In this document: positions 20,205 through 32,126 of the stretch, piece by piece
Numbering within the stretch: the stretch's first letter is position 1
Layout: every line of letters starts with the position of its first letter
Assembly: GCF_026151205.1 (NCBI RefSeq)
Contig: NC_087078.1
Location: forward strand, 19,075,765-19,135,764
Source: Bolinopsis microptera
Taxonomy: Eukaryota > Ctenophora > Tentaculata > Lobata > Bolinopsidae
Direction: 5' to 3'
DNA: 60,000 nt
Position numbers and translations under genes: made by a program
Notes under the pieces: model-generated
The model's input: only the letters and a program-made list of their open reading frames with translations
Databases searched by the model: none
What the model was told of the DNA's origin: nothing

Positions 20205-23200
20205 TCAGACTGATGTTAAAGTGTTTTGTTTGTCCATCCCCAACCGGCTGCTAAGCTCAATGTTGTCAGGGTGACAACAGGGAGTCTGTTCGTCTCCAGG
20301 GTAACGGTAGAGGCACGGCTCTCTCTTATCTTGGCTGGGTGAGTACTCTGTTACCGGACTGTAGTATTCGTCAGATTTAACTCTGCTTATTCTGATCGTC
20401 TCGTACAAGTGCTGGTCTGGCTCAAGTGTTTCATACCTGGGAGAGAATAGTGGTTAGAGAGTTATAGTTGGGAATGAGGTAGTTGTCTGTTCACAGATCG
20501 CCCTCTAAACTTACAAGGAAATATTTCCTGTAGATCCTTGGTATATAAGCAACATTTGACAGAGCATAGTGTGGAGTGAGCTATGTGCCCATCCTTGGAG
20601 AACCCGGTGGATGTCCTTGTTGTACGGCAGTGTTAAACAAGGAACTGAAACCGAGGGGTTCCGTTCAGGCCCTTCACACTTTGTTTCTGTCTAGTTCTAA
20701 TGTACCGTCACAATAGTGACTTTAATATATTGAATGAAATGGATATTGGACGGTTCATGTTCAGCGTATTAGCACTATAACTTCGTCATTATAATTCCAC
20801 TTCGTTATAAATCTCACGCTTGTGCTTGATTGTTATTTCGAGAAAATGTGTTGCTTATAAGCTACTTACGTATTACAGGCATTCATCTGAGAGTCATTTC
20901 TTTGGACTGGTCTGAACATGGACGTTTTTCTTCGTATGATGTACAACAAAACTAGACCTAGTGGGAATTATAGATGGTTAGTTACGTTAACAACTTGGAA
21001 ACTAGACCTAGTGGGAATTATAGATGGTTAGTCACGTTAACAACTTGGAAATTCATAATAATAACATCATTTGATAACTCCTGAGACCAGATAATTCACT
21101 GATAATTATATGTCCAGTGGTTTAAATTATATTCCTTTATTTTTGTGAAGTAAAGTTCCTAACAATACTCAAAGAACACGAAGTACCAGTTCAATGTTTA
21201 AGTTTTAATACAATTATTAAATTACCAAATTAATTACCGAATGTGTTTAAATTACCTAGAGTAATGAGACAGAGCACCATACAGGCTAGAACAACTAACA
21301 AGATGGAGTTTGTGTGCACTTTAGTCTGATGGATAGGATCTGCAATGACTGGAGCTGAGCTTCTAACCACCTGGAAGGGAAAATAGGGTTCAAGGTTTAT
21401 TAAGTGGGATCTATGTAAAAACTGACAGATAACTGAAATTATCTTGGTGGCATCCAGCTGTTTTTAAGCCCCTCAATGAATCGCATACACGAAATAATAA
21501 GAAATTGTCTCCTAAATAATATTCTATCCGGATATTACAATGAGGACAATCTTTCGGGTATAGATTTATTTTTTCATAGATTTTATTTTTTACAGGGGGA
21601 AAGTGTGATGTTATATTTATATCTAATGATATTATTTTGTAGGAATGTCACTTAATGTCTGATTTTCCAAAACTACAACACTTCACAGTACGCACCTCTA
21701 TCTGTTGTGGTGTAGAGTAGTTACTGAGTATGAGGCGTTGCATCACCACCTCTGATACGTCAACGGTGGATTGGTCTCCGCGCTGCTCTACAACTAGGTA
21801 CAGTTTACCTGGGGAGACAAGATGTTATTAATGGGGATCTCAAATCTTACATCTTTACCAATTCAGTGGTTTAAATTGAGCTAAACAATCCGTTAGATTC
21901 TTGTATTTTGTCTCCGTGTGGTTATGTACCTTACTCGGGAATATTATAGCGGGGTAATTTATGACTGGTAAAATTAATGACCGGGAAAAATATGGCGGAA
22001 TTTTCCAAAACCCACCAAGCATCAAAATGTATTACTATTAGTTTACCTTACTCGGGAACATTATAGCTGGTTAATTTATGACTGGGAAAATTAATGACCG
22101 GGAAAAATATGGCGGAATTTTCCAAAATCCACCACTTTATCCCAGTCATAATATTCCCGAGTAAGGTAACCATAATCTGATAATCAGACATACCTTGATC
22201 AATGCCCATTTTGAGGTTTTGCGGAATGCTCAGATGAGAGAGAATTGTGGAGAGTTCAAGTTGGAGTTGCCTGTAGGACTTCTCATAATTAACTGGAACT
22301 GTCATGAGAGAACCACAGAAAGGACAACACATGGTGGGAGTAGTTACTGAGAGGGGGGGGGGATGTTAGCTTGTCAATATGGAACATATTTCTCTCTTTT
22401 TATCCGGGTTTTAATTATCAGTTTTAAAGAGATTCATCGTAATTTGTCTACTGAAACAAGTACTTAACTGCTAAGTAAAGTGTTATGTTAATCAGGTTTA
22501 AAGAACTCACCAGGGTAATCACAGAGAAGAGGAGACCTACAGGTGGTTCCATTACAAGAAGCTTCATTCCCACACTCACACCCACTCCTTGACTTGCAGT
22601 AGGAAACATCACTCAGCACGAACGAAGATAACATCCTCAGCTCATTTCTTCCATCAGGAGAGTTGAGCCAGTCATGGACTTGGTCTCTGGAGAGATGCTG
22701 TCCTCCGTAGCTGACTGCCCCCACTTTGACTGGGGAGTGTAGTTCTGCTCTCATTTGGCGGTGGGGAACTTCTATGATGTCGTTCTGACCTGGGATTATC
22801 GGATTTGTTAGAAAAGCAGTTAGAGGCTTAACCTATGCGAGATTCTCAAGAAATCCCTACCTTTAATTCATAGATAAGTTTAAATTCCAACTGTCCATTT
22901 TATCGAAAATGCGATGTTAAAAAACCAACTTACAAGGTATTCTGTGGATATCGAGAAGGTCCAAATCGTCCAGGTCACCATCTGCCTCCCAGTTCTCTAC
23001 AGACAAGAAGTCGTCTCTAGCTGCTTCGTAAAACTTTATGCTCTTATCCACATCGTTACAGTAATTTCCACCCTGCCCGAACGCAACTTCTGAAAAACTA
23101 TCAAAGACAATCGCACTGTCGCCTCCAAAGGATATTTCAGCTATGTTGGCCTGGGCTGCTATGGTGAGAATCTGGTTTGGTTCTATAAGAGCTCCGTCAC

Positions 23201-23533
23201 AGCCGCTTGGTAATCCTGCAATAAGATAAATTATAATTCTCTGGAAATTTTAGATTAGAATTAGAACGAATTTGGAAGTTCCAGTGGGCAACTCATATTT
23301 AAATTATTTTTAGAATCGATGTAATAAAATTATTGGAGCACAACACTAGGATTCCAGGAAATCTAATAATACATGACTGATAAAGTGTAAGTAGAGAACT
23401 AGAATAACTCACCATTATTCCAGTTGTTGGGTTCACTCCAGGTTGCCTCCCCCACCCATCTCTTGCGGGCTGTATCAGTTCCGCTGATCAGCTGCAGTGC
23501 CAGCAGAGACTTTATCATTAGGTTAAATGTCAT
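20205..23533 (-). CDS. amn: Amnionless homologue (cubam receptor subunit), eight exons
   Basis: Amnionless is a type I membrane protein that pairs with cubilin and drives its surface delivery and endocytosis. Exons: 23533-23413, 23215-22934, 22789-22511, 22346-22194, 21808-21696, 21370-21256, 20906-20870, 20436-20205; all GT-AG and phase-consistent, giving about 443 residues (human about 450). The N-terminus is a signal peptide (MTFNLMIKSLLALQLISG). It is followed by KRWVGEATWSEPNNWNNG, matching the family's KLWVP...ANW start. Further family marks are RIPCQNDIIEVP (human RVPCRHDDVFFP), GCECGNEASC (GCVCGN) and CCPFCGSLMTV (CCDLCGAVVLL). A transmembrane helix (SILLVVLACMVLCLITL) is in exon 6. 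The cytoplasmic tail has YETL and YETI but no FxNPxF motif. Exon 7's acceptor is the least certain (CAGACCAG|TC). Confidence 0.92.
21927..22169. mobile_element. MITE plus partial copy inside an amnionless intron
   Basis: TTACCTTACTCGGGAACATT at 22043 is inverted at 22146-22169 (AATATTCCCGAGTAAGGTAA), giving a small element of about 125 bp. A second, left-end-only copy precedes it at 21927-22020 and shares the TATGGCGGAATTTTCCAAAA part. It lies within the amn intron between exons 4 and 5, about 25 bp from the exon 4 donor. Its ends resemble those of the element at 31629. Confidence 0.75.
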
Positions 23534-24040
23534 TCTGAGATTAATAAGTGGGTTAAATCTTGAAATTATTATGGTGTTATGCTATAATTTGTTGTGTTTT
23601 GTTCATCAACTGCTCTTGCAGAATTTGCAAACTAGAAAGCTGACGAAAACTCAAGTACGGCTTTAAAACGATCCTGAATTATGAGGATTCATTTGAGTAT
23701 CAATGACCAAAACATATCAATGTAATTAAATCTTGGAACTGACAGACAGATTTGGTCGGAGCTAAAAAGCAAATACGCTTTCAACAACTGCACTTCAAAG
23801 GTGCTTTTAGTAAAGAAACAAAATTCAGTAAAACTTTCGTTACCTCAACAATAAGCCGCCATGGAAGCCATAAAAAGCTCATGAACAAAAAATTTGTTTG
23901 GTGACCACACTGCGACGAAAATAGAACTGATATCCAGCACATATTGTAGTCATAAGTGAAAATGGATAACAGTTGTCTCAGTTGACAAAGGGTGACACAT
24001 CAGAAGTAACATGCCATGAACTGACCAGGAAACTGATCCT
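23534..24040 (-). promoter_or_regulatory. 5' flank of amnionless (probable promoter region)
   Basis: About 500 bp lie between the amn start codon (23533) and the 10-bp repeat array. The promoter and 5' UTR must lie here or beyond the array. I see no unambiguous core element. Confidence 0.3.
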
Positions 24041-24044
24041 TACC

Positions 24045-26276
24045 AGGTGAAATATGGTGAAATGTGGTGAAATGTGGTGAAATGTGGTGAAATGTGGTGA
24101 AATGTGGTGAAATGTGGTGAAATGTGGTGAAATGTAGTGAAATGTAGTGAAATGTGGTGAAATGTAGTGAAATATGGTGAAATGTGGTGAAATGTAGTGA
24201 AATGTAGTGAAATGTAGTGAAATGTGGTGAAATGTGGTGAAATGTAGTGAAATGTAGTGAAATGTGGTGAAATGTGGTGAAATGTGGTGAAATGTGGTGA
24301 AATGTGGTGAAATGTGGTGAAATGTGGTGAAATGTGGTGAAATGTGGTGAAATGTGGTGAAATGTAGTGAAATGTAGTGAAATGTGGTGAAATGTAGTGA
24401 AATATGGTGAAATGTGGTGAAATGTAGTGAAATGTAGTGAAATGTAGTGAAATGTGGTGAAATGTGGTGAAATGTAGTGAAATGTAGTGAAATGTGGTGA
24501 AATGTGGTGAAATGTGGTGAAATGTGGTGAAATGTGGTGAAATGTAGTGAAATGTAGTGAAATGTGGTGAAATGTAGTGAAATATGGTGAAATGTGGTGA
24601 AATGTAGTGAAATGTAGTGAAATGTAGTGAAATGTGGTGAAATGTGGTGAAATGTGGTGAAATGTGGTGAAATGTGGTGAAATGTAGTGAAATGTAGTGA
24701 AATGTGGTGAAATGTAGTGAAATATGGTGAAATGTGGTGAAATGTAGTGAAATGTAGTGAAATGTAGTGAAATGTGGTGAAATGTGGTGAAATGTGGTGA
24801 AATGTGGTGAAATGTGGTGAAATGTGGTGAAATGTGGTGAAATGTGGTGAAATGTGGTGAAATGTAGTGAAATGTAGTGAAATGTGGTGAAATGTAGTGA
24901 AATATGGTGAAATGTGGTGAAATGTAGTGAAATGTAGTGAAATGTAGTGAAATGTGGTGAAATGTGGTGAAATGTAGTGAAATGTAGTGAAATGTGGTGA
25001 AATGTGGTGAAATGTGGTGAAATGTGGTGAAATGTGGTGAAATGTGGTGAAATGTAGTGAAATGTAGTGAAATGTGGTGAAATGTAGTGAAATATGGTGA
25101 AATGTGGTGAAATGTAGTGAAATGTAGTGAAATGTAGTGAAATGTGGTGAAATGTGGTGAAATGTGGTGAAATGTGGTGAAATGTGGTGAAATGTAGTGA
25201 AATGTAGTGAAATGTGGTGAAATGTAGTGAAATATGGTGAAATGTGGTGAAATGTAGTGAAATGTAGTGAAATGTAGTGAAATGTGGTGAAATGTGGTGA
25301 AATGTAGTGAAATGTAGTGAAATGTAGTGAAATGTGGTGAAATGTGGTGAAATGTGGTGAAATGTGGTGAAATGTAGTGAAATATGGTGAAATGTGGTGA
25401 AATGTAGTGAAATGTAGTGAAATGTAGTGAAATGTGGTGAAATGTGGTGAAATGTGGTGAAATGTGGTGAAATGTGGTGAAATGTAGTGAAATGTAGTGA
25501 AATGTAGTGAAATGTGGTGAAATGTGGTGAGATGTGGTGAAATGTGGTGAAATGTGGTGAAATGTAGTGAAATGTAGTGAAATGTAGTGAAATGTAGTGA
25601 AATGTGGTGAAATGTGGTGAAATGTGGTGAAATGTGGTGAGATGTAGTGAAATGTAGTGAAATGTAGTGAAATGTGGTGAAATGTGGTGAAATGTAGTGA
25701 AATGTAGTGAAATGTAGTGAAATGTGGTGAAATGTGGTGAAATGTGGTGAAATGTGGTGAAATGTAGTGAAATGTAGTGAAATGTGGTGAAATGTAGTGA
25801 AATGTAGTGAAATGTAGTGAAATGTAGTGAAATGTAGTGAAATGTGGTGAAATGTGGTGAAATGTGGTGAAATGTGGTGAAATGTGGTGAAATGTAGTGA
25901 AATGTGGTGAAATGTAGTGAAATATGGTGAAATGTGGTGAAATGTAGTGAAATGTAGTGAAATGTAGTGAAATGTGGTGAAATGTGGTGAAATGTGGTGA
26001 AATGTGGTGAAATGTAGTGAAATGTGGTGAAATGTGGTGAAATGTGGTGAAATGTGGTGAAATGTAGTGAAATGTAGTGAAATGTGGTGAAATGTAGTGA
26101 AATGTAGTGAAATGTAGTGAAATGTAGTGAAATGTAGTGAAATGTGGTGAAATGTGGTGAAATGTGGTGAAATGTGGTGAGATGTAGTGAAATGTAGTGA
26201 AATGTAGTGAAATGTGGTGAAATGTGGTGAAATGTGGTGAAATGTGGTGAGATGTAGTGAAATGTAGTGAAATGTG
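24045..26276. repeat. 10-bp minisatellite, about 223 copies
   Basis: Head-to-tail AATGTGGTGA units. Variants are mainly G/A (AATGTAGTGA), with rarer AATATGGTGA and a few GATGTGGTGA/GATGTAGTGA. The rare AATATGGTGA units recur at 24171, 24401, 24581, 24721, 24901, 25091, 25231, 25381 and 25921, always followed by one GG and then AG units, so blocks of roughly 140-230 bp were duplicated as higher-order repeats. The array ends at the 3' side in AATGTGGAGTTTT. Confidence 0.95.
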
Positions 26277-26279
26277 GAG

Positions 26280-27070
26280 TTTTATCATATGAAGTATCAC
26301 CATACTTCATGCGGTAAAACATGGTGATGTTGTTATGTCGTGTGTGTTTTGAGCTTGACAAGGAAATACTAACCACCACCACTAGCTGTGTGTACAATGC
26401 TAATATGTGTGGTAATGCTACCTACTTACTGGCGCGTATAACTTCACTGTAACTGTAACTGCACTGTAACTACTTTACTTGCTGCTTGTGACCACTGTGG
26501 TACTGTCGCTGTGATTCTTCCCGTGTGAATATACCTGATAAGATGCCATACCAGTGTAAGTGACAGTTTATTGTGAAATTAACTGGCGATTGTTCAAAAT
26601 CTTCCAGCAGAACTTTTAGGCAAAACAAACAATGAAACCACAACCAAACATACAGACTGAGCAAGAATTCAAAACATACCAAGATCAAAGATCATGCAAA
26701 AAATGAGAATTAAAATGGCTTCCAACGTCAAATAGTTACATTTAATTTTAAGGTTAAATATAGTAGAGCACGTAAACGACTACCACATATTCTGACTGGA
26801 ACTGGAACCTCAATATTCTATAATGAGAAAACTCGGTTCCATCTCCAGACGACTCAACAACCTCCATTCCCAGGCATGGAAGTGGTAGTAGTTTTACTGG
26901 AAGTTGACGGCGCCATTCTATTGGTTGGTTGGTGATGGTTCAACCATTCAGTTGCAGAAATTAACGGGTTGATGACGTCTGTGGTACTAAGTAGTGGTAT
27001 GGTGGTGTAGTGGTGACCTGCTCTCATTCTGGAATCATTTAAAACGCTCTCATTTTAAAGCTGCGTGACA
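26280..27070. other. non-coding stretch
   Basis: No convincing exon. Short CTGTAACTGTAACTG-type repeats lie at about 26448-26470. Confidence 0.35.
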
Positions 27071-27075
27071 AGGGG

Positions 27076-27273
27076 GACTGGGTAACTACGTGCTATTGTC
27101 TGGGAGAGAATTATCGCTAGACATGATATATAATAAAGGGGCACTGGGTAACTACGTGCTATTGTCTGGCAGAGAATTATCGCTAGACATGATATATAAT
27201 AAAGGGGCACTGGGTAACTACGTGCTATTGTCTGGCAGAGAATTATCGCTAGACATGATATATAATAAAGTTG
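27076..27273 (+). repeat. 66-bp minisatellite, three copies
   Basis: Three nearly identical 66-bp units containing GGTAACTACGTGCTATTGTC and AGACATGATATATAATAAA. Because 66 is divisible by three, both strands stay open across it (a 22-residue repeat), but there is no other coding support. Confidence 0.9.
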
Positions 27274-28365
27274 ATGTACCACTACCATACGGCGACAGTT
27301 AAATCTCACCTGCATTAGAATTTAGCATGGTCATAATACTTTTAAAAATGCAAGTCAGATTATAGGAACGATTAAGATAGGTACAAGCTAAAACTCTTTA
27401 ATGCCAGTTTAGTTACTAGTGCTCAGCAGAATAAACGATAATGATTGTTAACAAGCGATGCTATGCAAGAGTAAAAGAGCTCGAGACCGACCACAATTAA
27501 AGCTGGCAATCGTGCTACAATCAAACTACAATCATGCTGGCTGTACAATGAGAAATAAATGAGAATAATGAATCTCGTGCTGGCGGCACCACCTACTCCT
27601 CCGCAAGCAACCCTACTCCGCAAGCACCTACTCTACTGCAGGAGAGAGCCGTACGACTAATCAAAACAAAAAAAGCAACAAGCACTTCTAGAAACTCCCA
27701 ACGTCGGATACGACGGCAGTTCTACAAGCTTAACAAGATCACTGAAACTACTTTCTCTGATTTGACGCGGTAGATAGCTGGTTGTTTGTGTGCTCTGTGA
27801 GAATAGTGAGGACGGCTGGTGGTTGCTGTTATATGCTAGGAAGAGTGGAATTAGTGCTGGTTGGTTCCGATTGCGAGGAGAACTTGAGAGGTATATGTGG
27901 CGAGTTGGATGCGAGAATGGAGACGTAGTGCGGAACGTCACAACACGTGAGAACACGTGAGTTGAGAAGTTGAGATCGGGGGATCAATTAGCAATGGAGT
28001 GACTTGAGACAAGAGGTCAATTAGCAGAGGAGATCACTTGGTTGTGACGAGAATAAACGTGAACGGAGAAGTGAAGAAAGGGATCAATCGATCACGTATT
28101 CCTAAAGTAAGTAATCTTAGGTATATTGGATGCTGAGACTGGAATCTTATCTCCTTATCCGATACAAGGTATCATTAATGTAAGTATGGAATTTGGTGTC
28201 TTATCTCCTTTTCCGATACATAGAATTATTAATGTAATTTTGCAAGATGCTCATTGCCATAATCATCATAATGATAAAGTTTACCGCAGGTCCAACAACA
28301 TTATCAGGTTAAACTTGGACCTGTTAATTGAGCCAGGTTAGGAAGCAGTAAATCTGCACGGTCAT
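27274..28365. other. non-coding stretch
   Basis: I see no supported gene. The stretch about 27421-27946 starts TGCTCAGCA and ends GTCACAACA, which looks like a possible solo LTR, but no matching target duplication flanks it. Confidence 0.3.
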
Positions 28366-28547
28366 TCCTTGCGCAGGAAGTTCCTTCCTCGGGTAATTCC
28401 TTGCTCAGGAAGTTCCTTGCTCAGGAAGTTCCTTGCTCAGGAAGTTCCTTCCTCGGGAAGTTCCTTCCTCAGGAAGTTCCTTCCTCGGGAAGTTCCTTCC
28501 TCGGGAAGTTCCTTCCTCGGGAAGTTCCTTCCTCAGGAAGTTCCTTG
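28366..28547. repeat. 16-bp GGAAGTTCC minisatellite
   Basis: About 11 copies of a 16-bp unit with the near-palindrome GGAAGTTCC. Units alternate CTCAGGAAGTTCCTTC, CTCGGGAAGTTCCTTC and CTCAGGAAGTTCCTTG. Four copies read GGGAAGTTCC. Confidence 0.9.
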
Positions 28548-28879
28548 TAGACCTAATAGAGCTAGGTGGGAAGTATTTAACAGTTTAAAAACTTATGCTT
28601 ATATATTTATTAAGCTTATAACAACCTGCCACATGCTATCAAAATAATTTATTGGGTTCTTTTTTACCAACTGCTGAATGCCTAAATTTTGTCTCCTTAA
28701 TGAAGTTGTGCAATGTGCAATGTGCTAATTGAGTATGTGATCATTTTTAACACGACGTAGGATGCTGTACTTGTGAAATATATCGAATAATGGGAACATG
28801 AACTTACTCAGTCTAATAAATAACTATTCTACAAGATTCGCAATGATATCCATGATAAGTATGGAAACTGGTAAGGAGG

Positions 28880-28947
28880 TGTACCTTATCTTCCTGACAC
28901 GTGACCTTATCTTCCTGACACGTGACCTTATCTTCCTGACACGTGAC
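28880..28947. repeat. 21-bp E-box minisatellite, three copies
   Basis: Three copies of CTTATCTTCCTGACACGTGA-type units, each with a CACGTG E-box, like the array at 19130. Confidence 0.9.
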
Positions 28948-31628
28948 AGCGATTAACCAATCAGCTTTATCACGGATCAACCACTGACAACCCATAATCA
29001 CTATCACGTAACACGGCCTACCACTACCAGCTGCTCACCAGCATCTGAAGCGATAAAACTAAACAGCAGTACAACAGTAAGTCAGATGTACACGACGCTG
29101 CACACGTCAAAGAGCTTGCCAATAATTAAAGGGGTCTCGAGTCTGCCCCCCTGCGGGTTGATTGGACCCTCCATCATCATCATAAGCTGGCCTCTACAAT
29201 TCATGCAGGGCACACTCGTTAGCTGACACACTCCGGTGTAGTGTCCGGAGAGAAGGATTAATCATTAACATTTAATCTCTGTCTGTCGTGACCCGCGCTG
29301 GATCCGGTCCAGCGATTACTGCCTTTGTTTAGCCGGTGGAACGTTCAATGTTCGTAAATTACGAATTCACGCCTGAAGGAATGGATGAGCTGATATGTAG
29401 GTAGCACTCATTCGACCTTGATGCTAGAGATGGAGCGGTGGGATAGGCAGTTATGAGATAATTCCACCAAATTCTCGCATAAAATCTTCTTATACAATGT
29501 TCAAGTCAACTTAACGATTCAAATTTCAACAAACACTGGTGCTGCAAGAGAAAACACGGGAAAATAAGAAACCTGAGTCAGAATGTTCTGGCTAGATTCA
29601 TGAAGTTATAACCACTGAATTTCCAAGAATCATAATTTGGTCGAGAGAAAGATAATGTGGCACCGAAGTCTACAGCTGAGTTTTAGAGTTGCAGGTAAAG
29701 ATGACGATGATGGAATGCCTTATCTGAAAGCACGACGTCAATCCACGTTAGTGTGACTCCATGGTTCCTTCAGTATCAGCTGCGCAATTTAACAGCTAAA
29801 ATCCTGTGCCAACGGAGCACTGTTACTACATACTAGCTCTAATCATTTATCCCACCTTCGCTGCATACTTGTGCCCGTTGCGTAATTTCGCTTTGCACTC
29901 TCAGTTTGCAGTGGAACCAAAACAATCAACGGGTGAAAAATGAATACGAATCGGTATTTTCCTTTTAAAATAGGAGCATCGTGGATATACGGCATCAAAG
30001 CTACGTCGGAAAATGGTTCACTGACTACTATTAAAAAATCCTAGTGACAGTAATCAAACAAAAACACAATACAAAAACAAACCAGTAATGAACCAAAAAC
30101 AAACCAAAAACCCGACAACTCGTGGAATTTGTAACTCAACACCCTCCCCGTGACGGGCGGTAAGAGCAGGATCAGGCTATGTAACTCAGTGAGAGATAGG
30201 TCTGTGGTTGGTGTGACGTGTGCTTCCTCGGATATTTGGAAATACTTCCTGGTTTACTCCACCCACCAGTCATCAGTCCCTCTTTCTCCTCTGACCAGTT
30301 ATCGGTCTCTCTTTCTCCGCTGACCATGGTAATCGGTCTCTCTCCGCTGATCATGGTAATCGGTCTCTCTCCGCTGATCATGGTAATGGGTCTCTCTCCT
30401 CTGACGACCAGTTATCAGTCTCTCTTCGCTGGAGATTTCATGGTCCTGTCGTGAAGAGACATTTACAACAATCATAGGATGGTCAGGTCTAGCCGCGGAA
30501 CAATCAAAGACGTTGGCAGATTCAGACTTTAATCATGATATGAATGTTGAGTCTATATATAATGGGTTGATCAAGGTAGAAATAACCCCAAATAACTTCA
30601 TTTTAAGACAATTCATTGATCAAAATAATTCGGGATGAACCTTCAAAATTGGAGAATAAGACCGGATCACGAAAATTGACATAGAACCAAGATATTAAGT
30701 GTGCGACATTTGATAACACTAACAGTTTAATATTTTAATGATATTAGTCGAATTCTCCTCGATCCTCACGTACTTTTTATACCGGGGAGCTGTTTTCTAA
30801 TTAATCTCACCTTAAGATATCGAGGGAACAGTTCAGTACAGTTTCATAACAACACACGGAGGTGGTGGTATGGTTAGCGGTATAATATAGGGACCCAGAT
30901 ATTCTTATCAGGCGTGGTTACCACCACAATATTGCACACTAAGAGGCAAACGATTACTGACCTTGATTAATAACTTCTTTGGCAAGGTTGCCCGGAAAAC
31001 TCATCTTATTTCCAACAAAGACTGGCTGTTTTGAAAGTTCATTGCATATGATCGGGAGTAACCAAAGAACCGCCTTCTTAGGCTGTGCAGGGGGCGCTTC
31101 AATCCCGTTTGAAAATCATCTTTATCAAAGCAAGGGTTCGTTTGATCATTTCATTTGGAGATGAGATTTACAGCGCTCTCATACTCAAATACATTGCACT
31201 CCGTAGGTGGTCAATGAATGCACAATCAATGATGCAGCATGCGTTATAATATCAATAAAACTCTAGTCATTCTACAATACGAGTAACTTTTACAAATATC
31301 ATAGCGGTTATTGCGGTTTATTGCTTAAAGTGCAATTGTTCAGAGAAAGTAAGCACTTCAACCGCCGCCCCACCAACAGTGAACAGGATACTGAGGTGAT
31401 GTGTATTCATGTATTGTTTCAACAGTTACAACTATGGGGCACTTCCTTGAAACCGACAAAGTATCTAAGTATACCAACCCCCTCCTTTTAGGTGGCGGAC
31501 CAATGCCAATGATCCTCAGATCATTTAAGTTTAACTAGTTACTAGGTAGGTGTCTAGAAAATAGGCACTTAAAGTTAAACGCTCGAATTGGATTCAATTT
31601 AGCGGCCACTTCCACAACTCGGACTACA
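28948..31628. other. non-coding stretch with one small minisatellite
   Basis: No supported gene. A 30-bp repeat (CTCTCCGCTGATCATGGTAA core) has about four imperfect copies at 30295-30420. A segment at 29135-29165 (CTGCCCCCCTGCGGGTTGAT) faintly resembles the dispersed repeat at 17888. Confidence 0.4.
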
Positions 31629-32110
31629 TTAGTCGGTAATATTATGGGGGGTCTAATTTGGTCCTTTTCGGGCCAAAGAACCATATTTATAACAGTTCAT
31701 ATTTTTACCCCCCTTAATTTAACCCCCCGAGTCAAATTTTGGTGTTGCTTTTGGTATATCAGTCATAATATACGTCCAGAAGTATGCTTACTTTATTGTT
31801 TGCTGAATTGAAGCTAGTTCTGGTTCAAAAAGTCCGATTTGTCTACTATTCCCCCCATCCTTTCAATTCGAGGGGTTAACTAGGAACAATTTAAATTTAA
31901 ATTTCAGATCAGCAACTTCAGATGACTAATAGAAGTTCAGTAGCAGCTGTTTCGTTGATCAATATTTTCGATTTGAGATTTTTTCACGAAAGAAAGTCGC
32001 AGTTAAAATTGTGGAGGGTCAAATTTGGTTCTTTTCGGGCCAAAGAACCATATTTATAACAGTCCATATTTTTAACACCCATAATTTCCCCTCATAATAT
32101 TACCGACTAA
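31629..32110. mobile_element. MITE with TTAGTCGGTAATATTAT ends
   Basis: The left end TTAGTCGGTAATATTATGGG is inverted at the right end (ATAATATTACCGACTAA, 32094-32110). A segment containing TTCGGGCCAAAGAACCATAT occurs twice inside, at about 31666 and 32033, in direct orientation. No coding capacity. No certain target-site duplication. Its ends match those of the element at 21927-22169 at most positions (TTAsTCGGkAATATTAT). Confidence 0.7.
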
Positions 32111-32126
32111 GGTAGATATTTCACAA

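Noticed and set aside
24000-26397. Minus-strand open frames of 767 and 785 codons
   Set aside because: They are produced by the 10-bp repeat, which lacks a stop in these frames. The product is only FTTFHYISPH-type repeats.
27421-27946. Solo LTR (TG...CA ends in this orientation)
   Set aside because: No matching target-site duplication, no partner LTR and no retroelement coding sequence in the window.
28366-28647. Open frame across the GGAAGTTCC repeat
   Set aside because: The repeat alone keeps the frame open. There is no splice or family support.
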